This document shows, in pieces, positions 14,345 to 24,866 of a stretch of DNA of 64,000 nucleotides. The notes beneath the pieces are model-generated. The model had not been told where the DNA came from. It saw only the letters and a program-made list of their open reading frames with translations, and ran no database searches. A program made the translations under genes and the position numbers. Each line of letters begins with the position of its first letter. Positions within the stretch are counted from its first letter, which is position 1. The stretch comes from Progne subis subis. Its lineage: Eukaryota > Chordata > Aves > Passeriformes > Hirundinidae. Location: NCBI GenBank assembly GCA_022316685.1, contig JAKJHU010000056.1:2843872-2907871 (forward strand). The letters run 5' to 3'.

Positions 14345-14481
14345 CCTTGGGGAAATTCAAAATCTGATGGGGCACAGTCCTGAGCCACCTGTTTCAGTTG
14401 ACCACTGGGTCAGGAATAACACCTGGACTACACAACCTCCAGATCTCTCTCTTCCAACCTCAACAATTCCGTGATTCTGTA
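14345..14481 (+). mobile_element. CR1-like fragment, 3' end
   Basis: The segment contains CTGGACTACACAACCTCCAG, then TCTTCCAACCTCAACAATTC, and ends CGTGATTCTGT. This is the order of the CR1 3' UTR (resolution to 'ggactagatgacctccagaggtcc...', then 'ccaacc...', then the ATTCTGTG-like octamer). It is in plus orientation, about 135 bp, strongly 5'-truncated. The left edge is uncertain because the sequence is diverged. Confidence 0.75.
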
Positions 14482-16389
14482 AAAACACTTGTTTGTACTT
14501 ACATCTTTTAAAGGCCACATGGCCAAAAGCAAGGCAACACAGACCTAGCAAATACATTAAATGCACACCTATTTAAAGGCATCAAACAGTTCTGTATCAG
14601 CGGCAATTTGTCAAGGATTAAGGCTAGGTAGCCTTAATAGTCATTGTGACGCACTTGAGCCATCTCTACATAATTCCTCTTTTCAGATTTCCTTGTAGAT
14701 TTCCATTCAAAGTAAGTGGCAAGCAGGTAACAATCCACTTCTTCCACTAGACAGCCAACAGGCAATGCTTATGGCACCTGTTTATTCCACCACATTCCTG
14801 AAACTATCCCATTTCTATGGAGAGGTTGTCTTCACCAAAATGTTTCTTCATGCTTGCACTCAAATTTCACCCCTGATCTAGCTCACCAAGTACTGATTTC
14901 TACAATTCCATAGAAAACATATTTCAAACCTCTCAATCAACAGGCATGTAGCTTCCACAAACCAGACCCAAGCTTTAGTCATTCATAAAAGACCCCTGGT
15001 AAATCCACAACTGAGCAGGATAAAGTCCTGTGTTTTGTAGTTGTCAGGCAGCACTCTGACCATTTAGAGAGGTTTGCTTTCTTCAACTTGCAGAAGCAGA
15101 GCATTTTCTTATTTTCATTGTTCTAGCAGCATTACTGACATGAAAAGTTGACTGAAAATTGCACAATGGCTGTTGTACATAAATGAAGATAAAGGCTCCA
15201 TAACATGGCAGACAGTCCTTATAATGCACACACTTCCTCCTAATGAATCCTCAGATGTATGAATATGTTCTCCAGCAGCTTAAAAAAAGGCATATAGCCC
15301 TCTCAGCCTGGTCACAAAAATAGATTAAGTCCTCAGCTTATGACTAGGTTCTGTTTTTGGAGCAGAAGGTCACAGGCACCCTTTGCAATAATGACCGTAA
15401 GGTCTGAAGAGTCACGGTGTGAGAAATAAATGACAACCATGAAACTCACACTGCAATGCATTTGCTCTGCATCCCACGGGGTCATGCTTACAGAATGGAA
15501 TTTACTGTCAAGCTAATTTTATGAAAATTTGAAGGATGTTATAAACTATTCTATGAATTCTCAGTGTCAAAAACTGAAGTACAGTGCTATGTTTTGGTTC
15601 TCTACTCTGTAAATAATGATTTAAAGGTTTCATATGCAAGCAATTTAAGAGAGACAGTATTACAGAAGCAAACACTAAACTGAAGTATTATACTTCAGTT
15701 TCTACAAGTACATAAAGAATAAATACAAAAATCATTCTGCATATCTAACATACACTGGTGTTTTAGCTCACTGCTGGAATGAGAAATAGTTCAGGAGCAG
15801 TACAGCACTGTATTACCACACCAACAAAAATATTTTATATTTATTGATGGCATCTTATATTCGTGTGTGTACATAAGTCTACCTTTTCAGAAGAAAAAAA
15901 CAAGCTCCATTCAAGATTGAAATCTTTTTCTTTTAGCCTTTGAAGACATGCACAGGTCTCCCTGTTTGTGATATTTTAACACCTTCTCCAGTGTGTCTCC
16001 AGTGCAAACAACAGCAGAAAATTGAGACAGCAGCCCCCTACAACCAGACCAGAGCCAATTCCCAAAGCCTGGTGATGAGTCTAGGGTGTAAGAGACCACA
16101 TTGTGACATCTCTTGTCTGCTGCTGATGTCTTCCTTGAGGCTTCATTTCTCTTGTAACCAACTCTGGTCTTTCATTATTCCCTGTGCATGGGATGCCTTT
16201 TGACAGAAATTCAGCTTTTCTACAAAGGGATGACAATTACATGCATTACTTCATGCAACATGAATGTCCACAATTTGGGCAACCAGTGCTGACTCAGTTT
16301 TGCCTCCTTTCTCCTCCCACTAGCCCTGCCAAGCCAGCACCTGGGCACTCCAACCTAACTTCCATGACTGTCCATATATCATCAACAAA

Positions 16390-17172
16390 ATGAGGGTTGA
16401 ATTCTGGTCTCAGTCACACCTGAGTAGTTCCATTGAATGCAATGTGGTGAAGTTGAGCATAAGCAGAACTTGTGGGTCTGTGACCCAGAGGAGCTGGAGC
16501 CTCCTAGGTGGAGATCACTACCCCCACTTCACTCCTGATCCCTCTGGAGCACGACTTTTCTTCTGCTCCACTAATTCCCAATACAAGCACAGTGAAAACC
16601 TCCCTGAGCCCAAAAGTCTCACCATCCACATTTCTGTGAGGTGCATCCATATTCACAACTTATTTGTCCTAGGAAATTCACAATTTTCTGAGCCCACAGT
16701 CCTCACAGGCTCAGGTATAAATGAAGGAGGTTGGGTGAGACGCTTCAGGAGCGGAACCTCAAACCAGGAAAATTACTATTTTGTAAGACACAACACATTT
16801 CTATATGCTGATGGTATGTTTCTATTATGCTTCAGAACCCAAAAGGCTAATGCTTCCTTAATTGTAGCGACAGCTATAATGATTGTAAACATGAATCCTT
16901 TCTTTTATCCTTCAGATAATTCAAAGTACATCTCAACACTCCTGAGTAAATACCTCTTGCCCTTTCCTGTCTTAATATATCAGCTCTTGAGGGAGGAATC
17001 CAAATTTAAACTTCAAGGCCACAGAGGCTCGGGACAGGCTCAGAGCCTGCCCTGTGAGAGTGAGAGTGAGAACAGTTGCAAATTTAATTTTAGGGAAACA
17101 TTTCTCTCTCCTCTGCCTCTCCCTCCCTTCACCTCCTCTTCCCAAGAAAACAAACATTTCTTTCATTCCTAA
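16390..17172 (+). other. Unexplained 260-codon open reading frame (probably non-coding)
   Basis: An ATG-to-stop frame of 260 codons lies in sequence of ordinary AT content, in the presumed intron of a minus-strand gene. I recognise no domain, signal peptide or repeat in the translation. Its interior has a short hydrophobic run (LIVATAIMIV near residues 156-165) and a serine/glutamate-rich part near residue 225. Composition looks like translated intron. No promoter, CpG enrichment or poly-A context supports a gene. It could be a retrocopy remnant, an exon of an overlapping transcript, or chance. It is listed because of its length only. Confidence 0.2.
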
Positions 17173-17855
17173 ATCACACTGGAAGCTAATTTATTTTCAC
17201 CTTTGAAAGAATTCACTAGATTATTCCCCATAGGCAGCTTCCTAAAGCAACTCGTAGACTGAAGTGCTGCTCTTTTCAGCCCACCCTGCAATTACTGGGA
17301 GACAAGAAGCACCCTGCAAAAACTGTGACAGAACAAAATCATTTCACAGTGATTTATTAGTCATGCAGCCATTAATGACTTTGCAAGTGTGGAAAGCAAG
17401 ATGGAGGGGCAGAGCCTGAGCCAAGAGTAGCTGTCAGAACATCATTGTCATCTATCGGGTTAGAAACATTTAAGCCATCTGATGTTCAGCCTGGCACCCC
17501 GGCATAACACCAAGCCTGGAAACAGCAATAAATTTTGACATTGAGGAGTCTCTTCAAAATCACAGAGGCTGACAAAGAAAAGGGAGAAACTGTGCAATGA
17601 TGTTTCTTTGTGTGGCATAGAAAATAAAGAATCCTGATCTCCAAGCATATCCTTCTAGTGCATCACCTCTGCTGTCAGGGCTGAAGCACCAGAGGGAAGA
17701 GCCACCTCACTGAACTGAAAGGTGTTTTGATACTCTTTCACTGATGTTATTTTTGTGCTTATGGTGAAAAAAAACTTCTTTGTTCTTTTGAATAAAAAGT
17801 CACCTTGCGATGTATTTGGGAAAAATCCAAGGAAGTGCCAAGCTCCTGCAATTCC

Positions 17856-17888
17856 CACCTGCTGGGAGCAGCAGGTGCTTGGCACCTG
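17856..17888. promoter_or_regulatory. Cluster of three CACCTG/CAGGTG E-boxes
   Basis: CACCTG occurs at 17856-17861, CAGGTG at 17872-17877 and CACCTG at 17883-17888, in alternating orientation. They sit inside two overlapping inverted repeats: CACCTGCTG with CAGCAGGTG (4-base loop), and CAGGTGC with GCACCTG (3-base loop). This hexamer is the known core for E-proteins, SNAI and ZEB factors, and ZEB proteins favour paired sites. Binding here is inference from motif spacing alone. Confidence 0.4.
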
Positions 17889-20066
17889 GCATTGTGAAGC
17901 TCCTGAGACAGGTTCTACCCTCAGTTGTGTTCATGTAAATACAACACAACTTTGCTTGCACTGACTGAACCAACTCAGATGAAACTCAAAGTAAACAAGA
18001 AGAAATCTTTTTTTTCAGGGACCTACAATGGCAACGTTAACATTAGAACAGATCGATTTTGCAAGATGACAAAAGAACATTCTGATCTCACTGCTGTGAG
18101 CTCCTACTCAGCAGACAATTGCATCCCATCTCAGAATAGAGTTTTAAAAATGTTCAAAGCAGTGTGCAGGCATTAACTTCTAATGGCTTTAAAAGGAATT
18201 TTATAATGCTAATGTCTTCATATTACAGATATGATGCATCTATAGAGCAAAAGTTTCTATTTAAATCTGTATCACCTTTCAAAGATATTTGGACCAGAAA
18301 TTTCCATTTTAGGCATCTCTAATTTCAAGACTTCTGAATGTGCTGCTGGGACAGACAGAAGTTGATTTGACCTTTACAAAGGCACCTGCAATTATATTCT
18401 GGTCTATCTAAATTAGTTTAAGTCAGTTGTGTATTTACAAAGAAAACAACAACCAAACAAGATGTTCCATCATCCCAGCCATTCAGCAAACACTCCCCTG
18501 CCATGCTACAGAATTACAGTGGCCTCTAGTTTATTCTTGGCTACTGAACCCAAGCTGAGAGCAGTGAGGAAAGGCAGCCTGCAGGAATTTAGTGGTCCAC
18601 CACCACTTCCAGAAGCAGAGCACCACCCACCTGTGCTGAAGGAGACTGAGCACAGAAAAAACGGTGAAAATAGAGTGTTTCCAGATTTTTTTGTATCATG
18701 TCTTATTCTTCCTTGAGAAAGGTGTGCCTGAGAAATGCCCTGGAGTGTTGAAGCCACAAACATGCTTTCTTCAATTGATCTGTTTTTTCCCACTGTCACA
18801 GACAAACCCAAACCAATGAAACTCTGTGGGGAGGGAAGAAATGCATACAACTTTCTTTTCAGAAATCCCTATCATTCCACAATCCTCTAACCTAATTATA
18901 GTGTATTTTGCATCCTTCACCTTTTTTCCCCCCCAATATATATTACTTTTTCAATCAGCATTTCTGCATGAGCAATAAATATGTTTCAGGCCAGCCTGCA
19001 TCACAACAGTACCTGTCACATTGCTTTCTCCATTCTCTCAGAATGGACTCCTCTCTCCCCTCCTACTCAGAACCTGTTTGTTCTTCTCTTGTTCCTAATC
19101 TGAAGATCCAGATGAGCATGAATTACATGCCTCAGCAATAAACATGATCTCAGAGAAACACAAAGAAGAGGATGAACAAAATAAAAATTACTGTCTGGTG
19201 AAAGCTCCCTTGACAACTACAGCTACACTGACAGGCGCCACTGAAATAATAGGAATGATGCTTCAAAACAACAGCCACGACAACGTTATGAAAGAGAGAA
19301 AAACCAACACTCTAAACGGATCTTTTCAAATGTAGATTCCTCTGTCAAGTAAGGAGAATGTAAATGTTCTTTCTTATAGTACAGCCAGGTTCAAACTACC
19401 AGATTACAGAAAACCACTAAAAATATGAGTGCAACCATGGCCTCAGCAATCCATTTGAGGAATGTTAGAAAGATGCAGAATGGAAGAGAAGGATCATATT
19501 TTGGGGATGGAGGGGAAGGATGGAAGGTGTTATCTTATTACCAAATCCTGAAACTCTTCCAGCTGGATGAGCAACAAAACTTATGTTGACTTCAGTGCAA
19601 CATCAGGCATTTGCAAGTTTTTATTTCAGTCACTACTATTACCCAGGTGGCAAACTGCATAGCAAAAAGACGAGAGATGATAAACATGAAAAATTATGAC
19701 CCACTCCTAAAAATGTTCCATCCAAGACAGAGCTAAGGCAACACTCATAAAGACAGGTTGTCTATGGCTTAGTGAGGAAATTAGGAAAAAGCATTAGCAT
19801 TCCTCTGTCAATAATGATTAAGTGCTAATGAGTTCCTTAAGTACTTTTTTTTTCATGTTAGCTTCACACCATAAAAGGAGGAAAATTCTTCTAAATTCTG
19901 GTGTGGTCAGAGATATCTGGTGGTCAGCAGATATTTCAAAAACACCAGGTGGATGCTGTAAAATCCTGCAAGAACCACAGGAAACTCCAAAACTACTTAT
20001 GGCTCCTCAGCAGGCAGAACATGCAGCTCCTGGGAGCACAAGAGTTTTTGGCTAGACTGAGTCAGA

Positions 20067-20076
20067 GGGGGGGGGG
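20067..20076. repeat. Poly-G run (10 bases)
   Basis: Ten consecutive G followed by CAGTGGG. It is a short mononucleotide run and is prone to sequencing-length error. Confidence 0.8.
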
Positions 20077-20285
20077 CAGTGGGAAGAGATGGCGGAGACA
20101 ATATTGCAGGCAGGGTGGGAAGGAATAATGAGCACAGGGGGAGTGGTGCTTTGGTGTGGTACATTCTATTTGCTGGTATTTTACATCCCTATTGTGAAGT
20201 ATCACTGGCAACATGGTAAAAGTTTATTGCCTAAAATCTTCTGTCACAGATACATAGCCAACACCCATGTCAGCAGAAACAGGCG

Positions 20286-20286
<1 letters not shown>

Positions 20287-20324
<38 letters not shown>
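20287..20324. repeat. Long poly-T tract (38 bases)
   Basis: Thirty-eight uninterrupted T between GGCGC and CCCCTAG. It may be the reversed poly-A tail of a retrocopy inserted on the minus strand, but the bases to its right have no recognisable gene and no AATAAA at the expected distance on that strand. The length itself is uncertain in most sequencing chemistries. Confidence 0.9.
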
Positions 20325-20603
20325 CCCCTAGTACTCAGTGCACTCTGAGCTCCAGAAGTTTGGCTTGGGCTCTTGGGCTTGCATTCCTCCCCAGAGAAAA
20401 ATAAAATCTGCAGAAGAGTCATGTATTTTTCCTCCATTTTATTCCACACACTCAAGGCACCTAATAAATTTGCTTTGACTTCTTATTCTTTCCTAAAACA
20501 AAGGAAAATCTTGGAACCAGAAATATCTTTTTGCTCCTTGGTGGCCTGGCAGAGATAGGGGTAGACCTGTTTCCCACTTTTATGTAATGAGATTTAAAAC
20601 AAA

Positions 20604-20643
20604 CTAATAATAATAATAAAACAAACAAACAAACAAACAACAA
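20604..20643. repeat. (AAT)n / (AAAC)n microsatellite
   Basis: A short (TAA)n block runs directly into six AAAC units. This is a compound microsatellite in presumed intron, about 1 kb from the coding exon of the minus-strand gene. Confidence 0.85.
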
Positions 20644-21593
20644 TCCACAGTAATTAATAAAACAACAGAGTGCATGGAAAAGATACAAGGACTTTGTCAT
20701 TTCTCGCCAGAAGCACTGAAACCAAAAGTACCTCAGGACTGAGAACAGAAAACTAATAGCCTACAAACATCACAAGAACATCCCAACAGTAAAGAAAACC
20801 AATAATCTAAGTTTTGAAAAGCATGTAATTCTGAAGAAGGATCCAGTCAGCCTTTTAGTACTCACTGGAAATAGAAACTTTTGATCTGTGGTTATTCTGT
20901 ATCTGCATCTATAATTTCTTGCATGTTACTTTATAGTGGAATATACAGAACAGAGCTGGTGAAACAGACTGCACGGTTCACTAGTTTTCTCCACTGAGAC
21001 TACGACTGCCCTGCTCTTTCTGCAATGGACCAGAGTGCTTGGATCCAAAGCCGAGCGAGCTCTGGGCTCCCCAGCCCTGGGAAATTCAGAAGTGGATTGA
21101 TCTTGAGGGAGGCAAGAATCAGATTAAACGCTGGTTCAGCCACAGGCAGGGACAGTTCCCGGAGCCAAGCTGGGAATGCTGAGACCAGCCTTCGGGGCTG
21201 AAGAGACCTTTTGCTAGACCGTGCTGCGAGTCTGAGAGAGAATGAGACAAACCGAGCCAAACCCACAGCCCAGGGCACGGGAGCACTTGTACAGCAGGGA
21301 GTAAGAGTCGCTTCTGGAACTGGGATAGATAGTGAGGATACTCCTCCGTGCCACGGACACTGCATCCTGGGCTCCCAGCATAGCACCGGAGGCCAAGACC
21401 CCGCTCTTCAGCCCACCCCAGGTGTGGAGGGCTCTGGTGCTGCAGGGGTGAACCCCAGCCCAGCGTGCCCCAAACTCCTGAGCTCGGCGCAGGAAAACAC
21501 TTCTCCCTGCCTTTCTCTGCGCCCCATGTCAGAGAAAAACACGCCTAAGCCACGCCAGCTGCCGAAGGGGAGGAAGAGCGAGGAGCCACTTAC

Positions 21594-21689
21594 GGGGATG
21601 TGCACTCGCAACATGAGTTTCTTGTGGCTGGAGATTTTCCTGCTGCTGCTGGAGGCATCTTTCTTCTTGTCCATGGCAGTGCTTCCCAT
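21594..21689 (-). CDS. First coding exon of an unidentified gene (N-terminal 32 residues)
   Basis: On the minus strand an ATG at 21689-21687 opens a frame of 32 codons ending exactly at the donor CCC|GTAAGTGG, so the exon ends in phase 0. The ATG has a good context (G at -3, G at +4). A second ATG five codons on (21674) also has a strong context. An in-frame TTG at 21701 lies upstream but is not a likely start. The peptide has a lysine cluster, four serines in a row, a second basic patch (SSHKK) and then a beta-strand-like end, KLMLRVHIP. That ending resembles the first strand of ubiquitin-like or FERM-type folds, but the similarity is too short to assign a family. The exon sits at the edge of a CpG island and opens a presumed intron of more than 21 kb. 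Reading past the donor gives a frame that ends at 21408 and has no gene-like character. Confidence 0.6.
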
Positions 21690-21779
21690 GCCTTCAGCCA
21701 AGCGTGGTGCTGGGCGATGGATCTGGAGAGGGAGGCTCCTCTTCCACCTCTCCCCACCGTCCCACGGGCCGCAGTTACT

Positions 21780-21940
21780 CCAGGCTCCTTATTTTCTCTT
21801 TTCTTTTCTCTCTCTTTTTTTTTTTTTTTTTTTTTTTTCCCCTTCCTAATGGCCTTAGGAAATTTGGGGGCTGGGGGAGGGGGAAGCAAGAGGAGGGGAA
21901 GGGGGGAGAATGAGGGAAGACGAGGGAAGGGGAGGAGTTT
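21780..21940. repeat. Adjacent polypyrimidine and polypurine tracts at the promoter
   Basis: On the plus strand 21788-21848 is almost pure C/T, including about 25 T, and 21866-21940 is almost pure A/G with several G runs of 4-6. They lie 5' to the minus-strand coding exon, so they are probably in its 5' UTR or promoter. Such tracts can form triplex (H-DNA) or G-quadruplex structures, which is inference here. Confidence 0.7.
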
Positions 21941-22128
21941 CTCCAGCTCCGGTCTTTAATCCCAGCAGCGAGGTGTCAGGGGGGACCTTCGCAAGAGCAT
22001 GAGATGCCCTTACAGACGCTGCTCCCTTTCTCACTCTTCCGCCCTTTCGAAAATATCCGGAGCATCCTGGGGGAGGAGGGGGGGAGAAAGTTTCCTTCCC
22101 CTCGCCCAGCCCGGCCGTACTCTCATCG

Positions 22129-22175
22129 AAAGAGAGAGAGAGAAGAAAAAAAAAAAAAACAAAAAAAAAAACACC
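22129..22175. repeat. (GA)n then A-rich tract in the CpG island
   Basis: GAAAGAGAGAGAGAGA runs into two A runs of 14 and 11 bases separated by one C. This purine tract interrupts the GC-rich island. Confidence 0.85.
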
Positions 22176-22270
22176 CCAAACACCCTAAAGCCACAGAACC
22201 CGAAAAGGGGAAGGCGCTCGGGCGGCGCTCCGGACAGACTGGGGAGTCCCGGGGGGAGCCCGAGCGAGGA

Positions 22271-22296
22271 GGGAGGGAGGGAAGGAGGGCAGGGGG
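22271..22296 (+). promoter_or_regulatory. Potential G-quadruplex motif
   Basis: Plus-strand G runs of at least three fall at 22271-22273, 22275-22277, 22279-22281, 22287-22289 and 22292-22296, with loops of 1-5 bases. This satisfies the usual G3+N1-7 rule. It is the template-side G-rich strand relative to the minus-strand gene. G4 motifs are common in CpG-island promoters, and formation is untested. Confidence 0.6.
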
Positions 22297-24354
22297 ATGA
22301 GAGGAGGTGCTCGGGCGCTCCGAGAGCCCCGGCAGGGTCCCCAGGAGCTGCAAAACGAGCACCACGCAACTTTTCCGCAAGTCCGGCCGCTTCCCCCGGC
22401 TGCCGCTCGCCCCGGGCCGCCCCGCCGGCCCTTTGGCGAGGGGAGACGAGCTGGAGCCGCGCCTGCATTCCCCGGGCTGCCGGAGCACGGAGGTGGGAGA
22501 AAAGGCTGGGTTTCACCTTGCCAAAAACGCCCAAAGGCGGCGCGGTTCCTCTCCCTCCCGACCTCCCAGGCTGTCTCCTCGGCTCCCTCCCCGCAGGGTT
22601 TCTCCTGGCCGTGCCCTAAGGGAGGGATACTTCTTTCCCCAGAGGCACCGCTCCCCAGCCGCGCTCCCCGCGGCCCCGGGATGGCGCTGGGCAAGGAGGG
22701 GGCCCCGCCAGGCTTCATTCCCGCTGGGAATGAACAAACCCCAGGCTGCCCTCCCTCCGCCGGGCTGACAGGGAACGTGTGCCAAGCCCAGGAGGGCCGC
22801 GGTCCGCTCCTGAACGTAGATTTTTCCGCTGCCTCCCTCCAAAAAGCCTTCAAGGCGCTCTGCAGATTCAGCCGAGCGAAAGAGGCGGCTCAGCTCCCGC
22901 GGGCGGATGGATTCGGCGTCACCGGGTCTCAGAGGAGGAAGTTTCCAACATCCATCACCTGTGGCTGTGCTGCTGCCTCAGAACAAACCCACGGCAGTGC
23001 CACCCCTGCTGCCAGGCTGCCACCAGGGAGGAGAGTCTGGACAGCAGGGACACAGAGGCGTCTTTTCTCTAGGACAGCAGGTGGTTTAAACAAGCATACA
23101 TTCTGCATCAAAATATGAGAGTTTGTTTCAGAAGTGGCTCTTCTTCCCTTGACAATCTCTGCACCTTTTTACGCTGCCTGAATTAGAGGATAGGACCAAG
23201 CCCGTTACAGCTGCAGACTTTTGATCACAGCACTTAAACTCAGGTTTTCCCTGGGTTCAAAGAAGTGTGTGTGCACATTCACAAAGCCTACACTGTAATC
23301 ACACCCAATAAATCTTAGGGCATTCTATAAAACAACGATTGAGGAGAGAAGGGAAAAGAGTTTTACTCAAAAATCTTATCTTCTGAAAAAATACAGAGTT
23401 GCAGTGGTTATAATCAAGAAATACAAGAATTCAGATTTATTTCTCTCCTTATGGAAGTCTCAGTATTTAACAGGTGCAGAGCTTGGTCGGGTGTAAAGCC
23501 TGTAGCCACTTCTCTAAATCCAAACAGAATTAAATAAAAATATGACCCCTTTAATGTAATAAAGAACTGCCCTATAGGTTCCTCCAGGATGTCGTGGAAG
23601 GAAACAGTCCCAGAAACAGGTTAACATCACTGACACCAGGTCAGGAAGGGATGTGGATGGGTCTGTAACACCTGCTTTCTCCCAGCATTTATATAAACTC
23701 TGACCACAAAGCGCTGTTGCCAAGGGATATGGAAATGACTGGAATAAAGAAATGAAAAAAATTGCTAATAAGCATGCCTATGAAAAAACTGTCACAAAGT
23801 TTTTTTTCTTGCTACTGTAGTCTTGAAAGTTAAAAAAGTAGGGAAGAAAAGGTAGAATTTTTTAGAAGGATTTTAGCAAGGGTATCACAAGCAAGTTGAT
23901 CTGGCCATTCTTCATTAAATTAGCAAACATTCAAGGTGGAATAAAATCTAGCATATAAATGTGCTTTCCCTTGTTTATGCAAAATTGTTTCCCACAATAT
24001 TATAATTTATTATCTACATTTAGTATTTTAAAATCTAAATCAATTCTTCTTCTTTTAGATTATTTGTATTAATAATTGTGGTTATTGTAAAAGAAGTTTC
24101 AGAAAGTGACATAAATGCAGCATGACCCAACTCCCAAACCTAAAAAAAAAAAAATCCACAAATCAACCTCTCCCATCAGGATATTGCTTTAATCCTGTTT
24201 ATAACTTTCAGAATACCACAATAAGGGGGTATCCTTATTTTTTTTTTCCTTTGACCCTCTAAGATCTCAAATATGACCTTTGATCCTCCAGTCATATTTT
24301 TAAACTTTTCATTGCAGCTCTGAGGATTAGAGACACATTAAGAAAACATCAAAA

Positions 24355-24395
24355 CAAAACAAACCACAAAAAATACAACAAACAACAAAACAAAG
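24355..24395. repeat. A/C-rich low-complexity tract
   Basis: Repeated CAAAA, ACAAA and AACAAC units over about 40 bases. It has no features beyond low complexity. Confidence 0.7.
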
Positions 24396-24705
24396 CTTCA
24401 ATCTTCCTAGAGCTGCTAGACTTCAGGAGCTTGACTCCTTGTTAAATCAAGTGTTAATAAGACCCTGCTATAAAATAATCACCAATTATTTCAGACATTA
24501 AGGCACCGTGTTTTTATCCCTCTTTGCTTTTTATCTTTCATGGATAAATGGAGGCAGCATATAAACAAACAACATTGTACATACTTTTAATGAAATCTAA
24601 AGTTATTTTGATCAATTTGACTATCAACAACCATGTTTTCAGATGCATGGAAGCATCTAAATACTAATTTCCCAGACAAATGGGTACTAAAACACTTTGG
24701 AGAAT

Positions 24706-24866
24706 ATCATAGCATCACAGAGTGGTTTGGATTGGAAGAGACTTTAAAGATTATGTGGTTCCAACCCTCTTCCTACGGGGAAGGACATCTTCCACTAGAC
24801 CAGGTTGCTCAGAGCTCCATCCAACCTGGCTGTGAACATTTCGAGGCACGGGGCATCACATTTATC
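24706..24866 (-). mobile_element. CR1 LINE fragment, 3' end
   Basis: It begins CATAGCATCACAGAGTGG (octamer tail reversed), then GGATTGGAAGAGACTTTAAAG, then GACCAGGTTGCTCAGAGC, and stops after GGGGCATCACA. All are standard CR1 3' UTR landmarks in reverse. The element is on the minus strand, about 160 bp, 5'-truncated and diverged. Confidence 0.92.

Larger units (their letters stand above)
1..21593 (-). other. Probable first intron (part) of the minus-strand gene
   Basis: This stretch lies downstream, on the minus strand, of a GTAAGT splice donor at 21593-21588 that ends a short coding exon in a CpG island. No segment in it gave a translation I recognise as a protein domain. It holds AT-rich unique sequence, CR1 fragments and simple repeats, listed separately. 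Outside those, 1-1500, 1560-5280, 5360-7270, 7470-9960, 10710-14030, 14490-16380 and 17180-20060 show nothing I can annotate with confidence. That it is intron is inferred from the donor and the absence of a recognisable next exon. Small exons could be hidden here, so confidence is moderate. Confidence 0.5.
21980..22930 (-). promoter_or_regulatory. CpG island promoter of the minus-strand gene
   Basis: This block stands out against the AT-rich surroundings: it is strongly G+C rich, with frequent CpG (for example GGCGCTCGGGCGGCGCTCCGG near 22212). It lies immediately upstream of the 32-codon minus-strand exon, as expected for a CpG-island promoter. No TATA box stands out. The transcription start cannot be fixed from sequence; the 5' UTR probably begins somewhere in 22000-22400. 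Several long open frames on both strands here (up to 273 codons) are expected from the low stop frequency in GC-rich DNA and are not called. The boundaries are by eye. Confidence 0.8.

Noticed and set aside
20287..20700. Retrocopy (processed pseudogene) with the poly-T tract as reversed tail
   Set aside because: No coding-like sequence, no AATAAA at the proper distance on the minus strand and no obvious target-site duplication.
21594..21701. Start at an in-frame TTG at 21701
   Set aside because: A vertebrate nuclear gene is expected to start at ATG, and the ATG at 21689 has a better context.
22297..23118. 273-codon plus-strand frame across the first CpG island, with overlapping frames of 153, 167 and 222 codons on both strands
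   Set aside because: GC-rich DNA has few stop codons, and long frames on every frame of both strands are expected. They contain arginine/proline/glycine runs and no recognisable domain or start context consistent with the gene model.
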